Assembly: GCF_019649055.1 (NCBI RefSeq)
Contig: NW_026570397.1
Coordinates: 1 to 64,000 of the forward strand
Source: Paramacrobiotus metropolitanus
Lineage: Eukaryota; Tardigrada; Eutardigrada; Parachela; Macrobiotidae
DNA: 64,000 nt
Direction of reading: 5' to 3'
This document shows positions 33,301-45,600 of the stretch, piece after piece. A program made the position numbers and the translations under genes. Position 1 is the stretch's first letter; each line of letters begins with the position of its first letter. Under the pieces are notes generated by a model. The model was not told the DNA's origin and made no database searches. It saw only the letters and a program-made list of their open reading frames with translations.

Positions 33301-35354
33301 GTCAGGGTTTCCTGTATGCATTAACAACACGTCAGACTAGCCGCCTTTTTCATCTAACATGCCCGTGTTTTCCCGGGAATACGATCAATGATGCATGTAG
33401 TTTATTTAACCTGGCACATGATGAATACCTTCCAAGACGAGTTAATTAATAACTTATTCATCAAGGCCTGCAACCGCGCCTGTATTTGGCGAATATTCCT
33501 TATTTACAGTCGCAGCGTTGGGACTGCCTGTGTGACCTTTACAGGTGCTACTGCAGTCACGCGCTTCGATTTTGTTTTCTTATGCTTTCTTAGGTTTTCT
33601 TGTGTCTTAGCGATTCTTTTCCGATGTAGGTCTGTCCCGCCAATCATATGGCGATCGAATTTCCCCCGCACCAGTGGGTGTCTTGTTGCCAGGACAGATA
33701 CTGTGTCAAATACGCAGTTGCATTCTTCAAGGATCGAATGGACTCCAACAGTTGCTGTACATGATCCCGCCTATTCTTCCTAAGAAATAATCACCCCGAG
33801 AGCGTATCGCGTTACGTCCTACGTTCAACAGCGGCCTAACACCAGGGTTTGAATGGCGACCGCCCGGGGCGGCGGGACCCGGCCGGGCCGCCTCGGCGGA
33901 TGTGGCACTCGGGCTGATTGGCCATTCAGGCGTCACGTACACGGAAGCGCCGCCGTCCCACTGCTCTTCCCGGCAACCTGCGCTTGTGCGCTTAGCGATC
34001 GGCCGATCGATGCCGGCTGGCGTTGCCAACGGTGGCACGTACAGGTCATGCGGCAAACGCGCAACGTAGATTAATTAAATTATGTACCCCGTTCTTCCGC
34101 CACTGACAGCACGGCACAATCGTCAACGTAAACCGGCGAATGGGAGAGGAGAAAGAGAGGCAGGGTAAAAAAATTCAATTGCGGCCCATCGTGTCGATGG
34201 TTTTCGCGGTGAGGCGGTGGCTGGATGGTTTGGGTAAACAGTGGCAGTGCGCGGGCGCAATCTCAACAAGCAATCTCGCGCCTGGCCAGTCGCGGTGGCG
34301 TTCCGCGAAGGCAGCGCTGTTGACGGCTACTCCAGCGCGGCACGAGTGCCCCCCGGCTTTCACCTCAATTAAAACGGCCCCTTCCCTGCCAAACAAGGAC
34401 AGCTGCCGGATGAATGCTACACTTGTCTTTCGTAGCTATCTATATAGGCATTGCTGTACAGTGCAAAGACAGGTTTTTTGTTCGTCAGAATGTCTAGTTG
34501 TCACTGCAACGACTCACTACCTGAGCCGGTAAATTTCGGTCGGGTGAAAAAATGATGTCTGCAGCAGGCAGTGGGCGCTAAGATAACAGTGAAAATCGGT
34601 AAGTGTAGCTTCAGAAACTGAATAATACAATCAACAAACACTGTGCAACAAGAACACATCCAATGCGTATAAATCCGGGAAGCACAGCATACGCAATTTT
34701 CTAAGGCAGACCGGAAGGTTTTGTACTTAACAGTGCGGCTCCAAACAGCGCGTTTAGAAGTCACAACGGTTGCTTATATTTTTTTTATAATTTAATTCTA
34801 ATTTGTTTTGTAGAAGAAGGAGAGTCATTTATTGGGACGAAAATCAAGGAAAAGAATGGAATTTGTTAAAACTGTCAATATAAAATTCACATTATACGGC
34901 CACACCGGGCGGTTGTAATTGCTTGAAGCACCGGAAGTCCTTGAATTGGCTTCACTGATTTCCAGTTTAGAGGTTTTCGTTAAACGTAAATTATGTTACA
35001 TAACGGTTGACAGTAGATACTACGTACCTGCGTATCACGATGCTGCGTGTAGGTCATCCAGCAGCAGGGCTCCACCTGGTTGGAGTCCAGGCCCCAGAAC
35101 TCCAGCTCCTCCTCGAAGAGCGGCCCGCACACGTCGGTGGGGTAGTGCAGCTTGCCGGTGCGGTAGTAGTTGAGGACTTGAGCAAAGACCCCGGGATGCC
35201 GGTCGAAGAAGTACTCGTTGAGCACCGGGTCGTAGTTGGCCAGGGCCTCCGTCAGCCGGCTGAGCCGCGTGGCCGGGATCTTCTTCAGCGTGGCCTTGTA
35301 CGTCTCGTGCCGGATGCCGCCCACGTTGAGGATCACGCGGTTCTCCGAGTCCAT
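30383..35354 (-). CDS. Shaw: Shaw/Kv3 voltage-gated potassium channel, full length
   Basis: Exons 35028-35354 (T1), 33132-33311 (linker), 32082-32654 (S1-S5), 31343-31370, 30895-31278 and 30383-30552 join in phase to 553 residues. The T1 domain (1-109) has [10 protein letters not shown] and the zinc-site pattern VCGPLF...EPCCW that marks Kv2-4 type T1 domains. S1 begins near residue 170; S4 is [16 protein letters not shown] (basic residues 296, 299, 302, 305); the filter is TTIGYGD (371-377) and S6 has the IPVPVIV gating motif. The C-tail is basic ([18 protein letters not shown]), then Gly/Pro- and His-rich. Shaw channels are tetrameric plasma-membrane K+ channels that set excitability. Introns are AT-rich, one carrying dispersed repeat B. 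Confidence 0.93.
31611..31690 (+). repeat. Dispersed repeat B, copy 2 (Kv intron)
   Basis: Shares TTCTCATGTTAATTGGGACA and TGTACATATTG...AATAAAAGAC with 18231-18317, with substitutions in between. It lies in a 700-base intron otherwise made of TATA/TACA-type simple sequence. Confidence 0.55.
33312..35027 (-). other. Intron between Kv T1 exon and linker exon
   Basis: 1.7 kb with a GTACGT donor and ACAG acceptor. It contains one family A repeat (34839-34949) and mid-GC sequence at 33600-34550. Open frames in it (such as plus 33388-33783) show no family features. Confidence 0.45.
34839..34949 (+). repeat. Dispersed repeat family A copy
   Basis: Starts CGAAAATCAAGGAAAAGAATGG, includes ACCGGGCGGTTGTAATTGC and ends with CACCGGAAGTCCTTG. 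It lies in the Kv intron. Confidence 0.6.
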
Positions 35355-38300
35355 GCCCGGCGCGAACGGAGGAAGGGAAGAAGAGAGACACAGATGAGGA
35401 GGATCAGCAGATGATGCCCGGGTCAGCGGGGAACGACCGGGATGAACAGCGCCACATCACCGCCGCGGCGACGCACCAACGCCCATGCGGGCGCTTACTC
35501 AAACGTCGAGTCTATACGAACGCGGACAAGCAGAGGGCAGCGCCGGGGAAGTGATCATGACAGGCTGTCTCACAACAACATCCGGCTGGCTACTGGCATA
35601 ATTGGCCCAACCGGAAACGGGACACCGACGGGGCCCGCGCGTCTATCCGCAGATTAATCCTCATCGCGCGACGCCACGCGCCGGCCGTGTCGCTGCATGC
35701 CCAACGTGCGCCGTGGCCCTGCCCGGCTGTCGTCGGGTGGGAAGATGGATCGACGTATCTGCAAGAGAGGATAGATAGCGCCGTGACGGGAGTGATGAGC
35801 GATCGGTGAGACTGTCAAGAGCGGCGCGTGCCGCAATTAGGCGGACGTGCTGCCGCGGCGCACGTCCAGGCTAATTACTGTACACGTACAGATACAGCGC
35901 AGCCGGCCCGTCCGACGCATTAGCCAGCGGCGCGTATAGAGGGACTATATGTTTACGGGTAATGGAATGTGCGCCCGCTCCTGTCGCTGACGTGCAGCGG
36001 GCCGTAATTCAATTTGATCCGTAATCGCTTACAGAAAGCAGACCAATTACCGTGGATGCCGGCAAAAAGCCCGGCTGATCCCGCGGCCGCACTAAGACCT
36101 GCCTGCGTCACTGTATACCCTCACTTTCCGCTGATAAAGTGCAATATCGCCGACGTACGTAATGCGCACATATATTGTATATACGGATTTGAAACAATAT
36201 TAATCGGGCAATGGGAAAACTATTAGCGCGGCCGGATTAATAATGGAGGCCGGTTGAGTGGCGCTAACGGAAAAACGCTGTCCCTCGTAAAACGGCCCGC
36301 CGAATGCATCAGCGCCGGGGCCATAACGCGGTGGGAGCGCGCGCTTAAACGCCGCCATAAAGTCGGTCTGTGTGTGCCAGTGTGCGGCTGCGGTGCATTC
36401 CGCGGACGGATTAATACGGCATATATATGCATTTGCCGGCACAATTAGCGCGGTGCTGGATGGCGGCGTTAACGGGCCAGTAACGCGTCGTGCGCTGCCA
36501 TTGCGGCCGGAATACGGGCGCACTTGTGTAAGAGAACACGGAGCAGTGCAGCGGCCTTTCCGGCCGAAAATTAATGACTTTTTATGCGCATGCTGCCACG
36601 TCAGAATGCCGGCCGCTAAACAGCGATAAATTTACCAGGCCCGAAAATGTCCTAACTCATCCCGCCGCTTACTTCCGCCGCTGCAACATGAAGTTGCTCC
36701 GCTTATGCCGGACCCACCTCCGCTGCAGCGCTGTGTAATCGAGCCTAATTTGTACGCGACACGACGACAGTCGATACCGCGCATAATTCATCCGCTGTAA
36801 ATGCCCATCGCTTCTACTAACAAACGGTTTATTTTTTTAAAATTTGTGTGCATAAAAAAGTTAGTGTGCACAGGCGCCAGGAGAACAGAAAATCGTACTA
36901 TAACAAAATTTTGCAAGATATTTGGGCCAGTTAATGGTTAACATTCAAAGAAATTTAAGGTGATTTTGAAACAATTTGAAATTTGCAGATAAATTATTTA
37001 TAATACATTTTTCCGAAAGTTTTTGCGCTGAAATTAACACAACTGCTAAAGATGACTCATGTTTCGCTCACATAAAATTTTAAGTAAAGGCGTAAAATTC
37101 TCAGCCAATTCGTTGATATTGACTTTACATATCTTTCTCCACAATTTTTTTATATATATAAACATATATGTCTTCTTGAAACGGTTTATTCAACACAGAA
37201 GCCGTTTGCTTTTGAAATGATTTGATTTAAGGAATAAGATGTAAAACGTCAGAATGTTTGATTTCAGCCATACAACATATTGCGCATATAGAGCAAAAAA
37301 CACGGTGCATGGTGGGTGCATAGTGAGGTCAAAGGGGAAGCGGAAGGATGAAAAGGAAGAGCGTGAGGCCTGCGTGATTGCAGCCGGTGCGTTCACTGTG
37401 TTGGCGCAGGCGCTGCAGCCGGCTCATTGGCTCGACACATACAGGAGCTGGGCAGTGCGAATTGCCGGCCGATATTGGCCTCTTCGTGGGTCATTGGGCA
37501 GAGATTATCGATCGACTCTTGTATACATGGACATCCACACTCGCCGCAGTATGGCGTGTACACGCTCTAGAATATCTTTGGGGAAAACACGCTCCTGCAT
37601 CTATTTATTCAACTGTCGATTTTTTTATTAACTGCATTGGGGGAGCGACTGGTCAAGCGGACACTGCGCAGCGGAAGCGGAGACTAATATGCGCGTAGGT
37701 GAGGGGAAGGCGACGCGGAAGGCTAAGCGGCGGCGGTCACGCGATCCCACCGGGATCTCTGTCGTCGCCCGGCCGCGTTAAACAGTGCACGTTAAACAGC
37801 GCCCTGTCTGCCACGCTGTACATGCACCTCGAGACGCGCTTAATTAACCTGATGCCGGCCGCCACCGGGACGGTCGGCGGCGGTGGGGATATCTTGGACA
37901 AGTTGCGAGGGCGGATGTTGCACAATGTGTAATAATTCTCTCCGAACACCATTAGATGCCCATTGCGCCGTCTCCTTCTCTCTGCTGCTGGCTCTTGTGC
38001 AACGCATATATTCCCTCTCCTGTCTCGTCTGCGCTGCGCCGCTCTCCGGCCTGCCCGGGCCGGCGCTGCTGGGGAATGAATTCAGTGCGTGGCATGATGT
38101 TTGGCCTGTGTGTACTCGGGCTATCGAGCGGAGTGCTTGTGATGTGTACACAATGTACAGTTACAAGCAGACTAACTAGTGACTTTGCACACTTAGTGTT
38201 CTAATGCAGACCGATCCCCTCCGCATCTATATATCCGCGGATATAGCGGATCGGATCGGAGCGGACGGATATATGTGCATGTAGCGCTGTTCATGCCAGC

Positions 38301-41300
38301 AGCGGATGGATCCCTTCGTTGTTGTTGCCGGCTGCGACGCGTGTACTACAAGCCGAGGCGGACAAAGGAGCGCTCGGCCTGCCTGCGTTTCTGTTTCTGC
38401 CACAGCCCGAGGAAGACAGGCCACAGCCAATCAATGCCGGCGGACCAGTGCCAAAGAAGCTGTGCCAGCAAGAAAAACGGCTTCTTATCGCGCATGTTGC
38501 CAGTCAGCGCCAGCGCGGGCTGGCAACATAAGCTGCGTTGCTGTGCTATGCGCGCGTCTTGTAGTTTTGTCTTGTGTACCAAAGATGCTGGCTTTAAGTG
38601 GCCAAATGACTAGGCTCACAATTGGATTACGCGCTGGCAATGTGGCACTGCCACGGCAGCCCATTGTCGCCGGCGCAGCCTCCGAGACCTGGCGAAAGGT
38701 TACCACAACGCGCGCGCACATATGGCGCTAATGAACGCCCGGCGTCACGCCACAATAGGTCAGCCCGCCGCGCAGCACCGTCGGCATAATTCAGGCAGCT
38801 GTGTAAACGCGCGGCGGCGTTGTTTATTGACAGCGCCGCGACACGGCCACACCGGCATAAACAGGATCAGAAAATCGTCGCAAAAAATGTAAAAAAAATT
38901 TTACGAAATGTGCCGCTTATCCAACACATAATCCCGGTTAGGGAGAAGGAGCGGGTTGACTTGTTTGTCAACAGATTACATAAACGGCGGCAAGGTAATC
39001 TCGGGCATATCGCCCGGGCATCTGATTCCCTTCCGCTCGAATTAGCCGGCGTGGATACACATACACGCGCAGTGCCGCGGCGGTGCCTGCGTGCTGGATG
39101 GTAATGCGGGAGATGTGCGCATTGACACATTAGACTATTATGAGCAATCAATGCTTTACGTAAGCGCCCCGATACACCGCTACCGCGCGCCATTCAACCT
39201 GGCCGATAGATAATCGCTGGCAGGCGCAACGCAGCGATAGCGCCGCACTTCCGCTCACTAAGCGGAACAATAGTGGCAGCCGGGGCTAATTTGCCAGCGC
39301 CGCCCGGTGCAGGTGACTCCAGGGAACAGATACATACAGCCGGCCAGGCGATGCGCCCGCGCCCGTCCCGACAGGCCTGCGCTTACCTGTACAGCCTCAT
39401 TTCCGCTGTGTGTGTGTCGACGATCGGCTTACCTGCTAATTAGCCGGCGCCCGTCACTCAATCACGCCGTCCACGGAAATCGGGGGATAATCCAATTGCC
39501 AGCAGGACAATCCCGCGTCAAAGATTCACGGCGGCTTAGGAATAAACGATACGGGGTAGGCTGCAGCGCCACGAGAGCACACCAGTGATAATGAGACGAA
39601 AGGGTCGTTTGCGGCCGGCGCCTATCCTGTCGCCTCTCCCGGCAAGGGCCGCAGTGCGGCGGTCGCACGGCCTAATGCGACAATGGCCGGCCTAACGAGT
39701 CCGGAAGGTGTCCGTTGTTGATGGCGTTCGTGCAGTCAGCCGCATAATGATTTTATTTCAAAATGGCGTGCCACACCGTGTACACAGATGCATATGCCCT
39801 ACCACACAGAGCGGGCCCGGCCAGGCAGCGCTGCACTGTATATCTATCGCTAGTCAACTAATTGATTACAGATACAGAGGAAACAACGCTGATCTTTAAG
39901 GCTCTCTCGCTCGGCGCTCGCGCTGCGTTGCATGGCATGCCAACACTGACGTTAGCCAGCTGCGTGTCAGCGTTGCCAACAGCGACGCAAAGCGAAATGG
40001 AGAAAAAAGTATGTGCCCGGCCATCCAGCCACTCGTACAGCGACGCGGCACGTATGGATACGCACTTAGTGGAGAGCGTGCAGGATGTGTGTACGGAGTG
40101 CAGGGCAGCTGACGCGTTCCTGTTGGCTGTATCTGTACATGTACTCTAAAAGAACAACGCGTCAGCACCGCTGCCAAAGCACGGACACACCGCCAGCCGG
40201 CTCGACACTTGACTGCAACCGAGTTCCGTCCGGATGCGAGTGCTCTCCCGTTGCTACACATTCCCTGCGTGATGTTTGACGCTGGCGCTAATACCGCTTG
40301 TAAGCCGCTTAAGCGCTACACACTGCTCGCTATCGGTTATTAATTTACATACAACGGGCCAAATAGTGAAACGAAGTGCTTGAGTGGAATCAGTAAGACA
40401 CCTGTAGATGCGCCGGTAATATTATACGCACAATTAGGCATATATAATCATCAGCTGGCCGATCAATAATCTATCGAGGCGCCAGATAACTGCGTAAGAC
40501 GATACGTCCGTAGATTAGGCGCTGTAATTACATCTGGCTAATTGGTTTGATATTATTATAAAGCGACCGGCGTATATATAAAGAGTGACCTTTGGGTATT
40601 TTACATAATGTAAAGAGTGACATATATAAAATATAAAGTGACTGCATATATAACGAGTGACCTTTGGGTGTTTTACATATATATATAAAGAGTGATGTAT
40701 ACATATATAAAATATATAAAGAGTGACCGTATATATAAAGCGTGACCTTTGGGTGTTTGTACAGTGTGTGGAGAAACGGCTCGCAAGCCGTCAGCGCCGC
40801 CCGGCAGGCGGGCCGCCGAACCGGCCGTTATCCACAGCGAGTGCCGTGTGGCGGACCCATACATCTGTCTGTATAATGCGACGGGGCGCCAACCGGCAAT
40901 TGTGCGGAATGCAGCTATCCAGGCTATTATCAGCGGGGGAGCGGCGGATGTACTTGGCAGCGCGCGGGCTTCCCGGCTCGCTGCTATGGCTGCCTGCCGC
41001 GCTCTGGCCTGATGGCGTCGCATCGGGAAGCGAAAGGGAATGGAAAGGGAATGGAAGGGATCGACGCTGCGCAGAATATTGCCGCTATACATCCGACCGG
41101 CCGGGATAGATATCGACGCGGGAGAGCGGGCAGACTGTACCGCTATATGCAGCGCTGTTGTTGCGCCACTCAGCGCAGCAGCTCATAAGTCAAACGCCTT
41201 ACCCAGCTAAAGTGGCTGTATGTTTTCCCTGCTATCGCGGCCGAATGCCAGAGTGGAATTACTCCCGTACATGCCTCTCTGCATCCGATCGATAAGCGCA

Positions 41301-42608
41301 ATCCCAACCAGGAACGCACAGCCCTTCGCCGCGCCGGCCGCCCGCTGGCGCTGTTTGTAACGCTTTTTTCGCTGTGCGTCAGCGTTTCCCTCTACTGTCT
41401 GTATTCTATGCAGGGCTGTTTACGGCGTACCTCGGTAATAAGCTGATTGGGCTAATTATACCGCGCGGCGTGGATGACGCTGATCGGCGGCATTTAGCGT
41501 CCGGGATCGCGCCGCTTCCCTGTATATTATATGCCGCGCATTACACGACAAACATCCCCTACACGGATCGTGCGCCTCTTTCAATAGCCAGCAGCGCCCG
41601 CTGTATGGGCATTAATACATGAGGCATACATGTAGCGGTTCCGGTGTATCCGTCCGGCATCGATCGCCTGTGCTGCTGGCACACGGCACAGAGCGATGTA
41701 TTATTTGCCAGCAGCTGCTGGATGTGCGTTTTATGAACATCCCAGCGGAAGCGGAGGGAGTCAAGCCGCGCACGGCACACCGACTGATACAGCCGGCACA
41801 GCGCGAGGCCGGGCTGTATCGTCGCAGCCAGAGCGAGGCCAAGGAATGCAGGAAGAAAAGGCGGTTAGCTGTGTTTGTGTGCGCAAGAGATAATCAAGTC
41901 CTGATAAGGCAATGGGATTCTTTTTTGCCGGCAATTTGTCAAGCAGGCCCGTTAGGGGATTAGCCGCGGGAGGAGAGTGCGCTAATCCCTGGTTAGCCTT
42001 GTCACCGACGCCTTACAGTCAACTGGACGGGACCCGCTCCCATCCGGCGCCGGCGCCGGCCCGCACTACACAGTTGCTTATATAACGGATGTACGAGCGT
42101 ACTGTAGCGGTACAAGTAAGCAATTTCCTCCGCTAGGGCGCAGGACAATCGCGGCAATAAACTTGCCAACGCTACCAACAACATACACCAATATGGCAGC
42201 AACGAGTTGATGGTTTCTGTCATTAAAGCGATGCCACTGGCGAGCGGTGTATCGGCTGTGCGCATCGCTGTGATATTTTGATTGCTAAATGTGGATGCTT
42301 TGTGTTGTCTCCTAATATGCGTGCCACTCTGTGCGATGGTTGTAGCACGAGTCCCGGCAATTTAAACCACCGCATTAAAAATGCGTTTAATATAAATGCA
42401 ATTATTTTGTCACATTTTAATTTATTGGTAAAACCACCCCCGGAAACGAAAACTAGATACAAAGGCTCATAGAAAAATTGGTTTTGTTGCCATCAAGAAG
42501 ATCACGCCGGAGAGTAAAAGCCCAAAGGGAAAAACTGAATCCCGAATTTAATAGAATTTCGCTGCATTGGGAAAGAGGTTGGCTAGAGTACCGTGGCAGT
42601 GCCGCCCG
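35355..42608. other. 7.2-kb gene desert between Kv locus and ABTB1
   Basis: No spliced or single-exon gene is supported. The sequence alternates AT-rich parts (36830-37190) with GC-rich islands (35400-36700, 37650-38100, 38600-39700, 41100-42060) packed with GCCGG, GCGCTTA, CGGCATTA and TAATTA words. Together with a tandem array at 40565-40760, this looks like distal regulatory sequence or Kv promoter sequence. The many short ORFs are expected by chance in GC-rich DNA. Confidence 0.5.
40565..40760 (+). repeat. Tandem array with GTGACCTTTGGGT units
   Basis: Imperfect units built from TATATAAAGAGTGACC and TTTGGGTGTTTTACATA. The 13-mer GTGACCTTTGGGT occurs identically at 40585-40597, 40657-40669 and 40742-40754. 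Its complement contains AAAGGTCA, a nuclear-receptor half site. Confidence 0.75.
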
Positions 42609-45600
42609 TTAGGCGTCCAGCCCGAGCTGCTCCAGCAGGCCGTCGATGAGCGCCAGACGGTCCCGCGCGTCGGCCATCTGGCTGGTGGTCTGCACGTTGC
42701 TGGTGACGTAGAAGCGGATGTCGTCCACCACTGCAGCGCCGTTCAGTCAATCATTAGTCGAAAGAATTCTAGTTAAACGTACGCCGCCACTCACCGTCGA
42801 TCGTGTCCGTCTCCTGGCGCTCCTGCACATCCTGCGCGTCCTCCACGATCAGCGCCTGCAGCTCCGCGCTGCGGATCAACTACGCAGACAAATACGGCTT
42901 TTACTTCCTCTAAATGAGCCAGTTTGGTCGTCTTTCCAACCAACCGAAGCCGCTGCGACAGCGTCGATGACCAGACTCGCGCTGTTTACTTTGAACAACC
43001 AATAAACCACGCAATCAAATTTTTAAAGGAATAAATATTTAATATACAAGAATTATTATTATTAGAATTGCTATTTATTCCATTTAGAACTACATATTAG
43101 AATTTTTATTTATTTTATTTAGAATTATTATTTATTTTATATCGAATTGTTAGAATTAATATTTATTTTTTTTAGTTATTGTTATTATTATTTATTACTA
43201 TTTTTACAAATTTTATGTACAAGATTTATTTTTAACGATTTTCGTACGGACAAGAAACAGGAAAGCGTGGCTGATTTATTTCATAAAAAGAACAGCGAAA
43301 GTGATCGGCTGTTGAGAACAGTCGAATTAAGGAAAAAACTTACCGTCTCGATGTTCTTGGCGATGAACTCAACGCAGGCGGCCTGCAACCGTGGCAGTTG
43401 CAGCTGACGCGCCACCCGCAGCACCCCCACCACGTTGCCGCAGTCCAGATGGTCGGCCATGACGCCGGCGCACTGCTTCTTCAGCCCCGGCAGCAGGTAC
43501 ATCTCCGCCGTGAACAGCAGCTCCGTCACGATGTCCGCGCCAATCTACATCCATACAAGTGCACCTGTTGAGAGCAGTAAGGCAATAAGCAATGCAGAAA
43601 AAAGGCGACATGCCTCCGCGGAATCTTGGTACATGTAGAAGACGACGGCCGTGAAGGCCGCGGCGGAGATGTCGTGCAGCGTGATGACGGGGATGCCGGT
43701 GTGGTCGGCGGCGGACTCGTGGAAGTGGTCGTTGATCAGCGCTCTGCATCAACCGGCAAATCATTTCACAGCGCCGCCAGAGACCGGAGAAACGGAGCAT
43801 GACCAGACTTACTTGAAAAATTCACTCCGTGAACAGAAAAATGCCTGCGATGGAGGGAATACAAATTTACATGGTGTTGTTGTCGTTGGTGTGTCGATCA
43901 AGTACGCGGCGCACCTTGTGGCAGCGGAAGTGCTGGCCCTCGACGACGAAGACGACGTCGGCCAGGTGGCGCCACTCGTCCTCGTCATCAGGACCGTCGT
44001 TGTCGTCGTCGAAGGGCAGGCAGTGGAAGTCGGCGGGCGGCAGCGCGTGGCGGGCCAGCTGCGCCAGGTCGGCGTGCAGTTCGTGCTGGCCGGCGCGCGG
44101 CTCAATCACCAGCGTGCGCACACGGGTGCGGCCCATCTTGGTGGCCACTGTAAGCACACCAACGACGGCTACGATTCGTGTAGAGAAAGGCAGCCGGCAT
44201 CGGCCGACCAGCAGTGCAAAAGACGGGTATGAATGGCGGAGGCAGGCTTACCGAAGAACTTGGCCTCGGCCTTCTGCCGGCGCAGTCGCTCCTCCAAATG
44301 ATCCAGCCCGAACTGCTTGCACAGCCGCAGACAGTCATCCACCAGCTCCACGTCGATCTCCAGCCGGCCGACGTAGATGTAGCGCAGAACAGCGGAGAAG
44401 GCGCTGGCGTCCACCTGCAGCAGTCGGACAGTGAAAACGCCCCGGAATTACTACGACTTAGTCACTTGGCAGTTCGCATTACAGGTTTATCTTGAGCTTC
44501 TGCGATCACATCACACTGAAAGCACAAGAAGCAGTTTTAGTCGCGGTACAGCTGATTCTTGAGCAGCGTGGTTCGCGTGAGAAGAAGCAAGCAGAGGTTA
44601 GGGTGGTGAGGACGCAGCTACCCACCAGCGGGTGCTGGTTGCGAATGACGTCGCGGTCGCGCCAGCGGCGGGCCAGCTGGCGCCGGAAGTAGGGCGAGCG
44701 CGCCGCCAGGATGCACTTGTGCGCCGCGAAGCGCTCCTCGTGAATCACCAACGCCACGTCCGCCAGGCCGTCCGTGTCGCTCTCCAATAACCTGCACAAA
44801 AGTAACCTTACAACCTGCCTTTAACATACCCAAAATTATTGAGTACCGGTAACTATCTGTACATGCATGTATCATTTATTACACAATTACGTATTATTTA
44901 TTATGTATTATTTATTACACAACGTCACGTCGCATTTTGTACGCTTCATGACAGAAAGTCGGTTGGTTTTAATTTGCAACAGTCTGCTCCCGAACGACGA
45001 ATTTCTCGAAAAGTTAAGAACGGCTTGTTGGAATTTATTTTTTAGAAATAGTGTCGAGGAAGTCATAATTTTTTTGTGCGGGAAATCAAACAGCAGGCGA
45101 AGGGTTATTCGTTATCGAAAGTAAAAGTTAATACCGAAAATACAAGTCCCAGACGCTGCCGCACCGAGCGGTTGCAACTGCATCAAGCGCCGGAAGTCAC
45201 ACATCAGTTTTGCGGTGAGGAAGGCGCATAACGCCGTTGTATGAAGCATATCTCCAAGTGCGTATGAGACATGAGTGGTTCCTCGGAATTGCACTGTATG
45301 TTTCTGGAGAAATCATTTTCCAATCTAACTTCACTTTCATTTCCAAACAAACTCCAAGCAAAACATTTTAAATGCAGGAAATTCAGGGACTTCCGGCGCT
45401 TGCAGCATTTGCAGCCGCCCAGGGTGGCAGCTCAATGCGAATCAATTTAAAATCGGAAACGTTTCGGGAAATTCCCATTCCTTTTTCTCATCATCTTCGG
45501 CACGAAAACTGACTCACTCTGGTCTGAGTCTTTTGAAAAATCAAGAAGCAACAGCAAGGAATCTATTACGTAGCAAATGCGTAGCGTGGAATCAGACTGG

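Noticed and set aside
33388-33783. 131-codon plus-strand open frame in the Kv intron
   Set aside because: No signal peptide, domain or homology-like pattern, and the composition resembles noncoding sequence.
36200-36630. Several 60-107-codon frames in the gene desert
   Set aside because: Expected by chance in GC-rich sequence with few stops; no family match or splice context.
44618-44875. Mini-exon between ABTB1 exons 4 and 5 (near 44480-44520)
   Set aside because: Considered because the donor at 44621 would leave phase 1. Using the GTGGGT donor instead joins HPL to VDASAF in phase and matches the human length, so no extra exon is needed.
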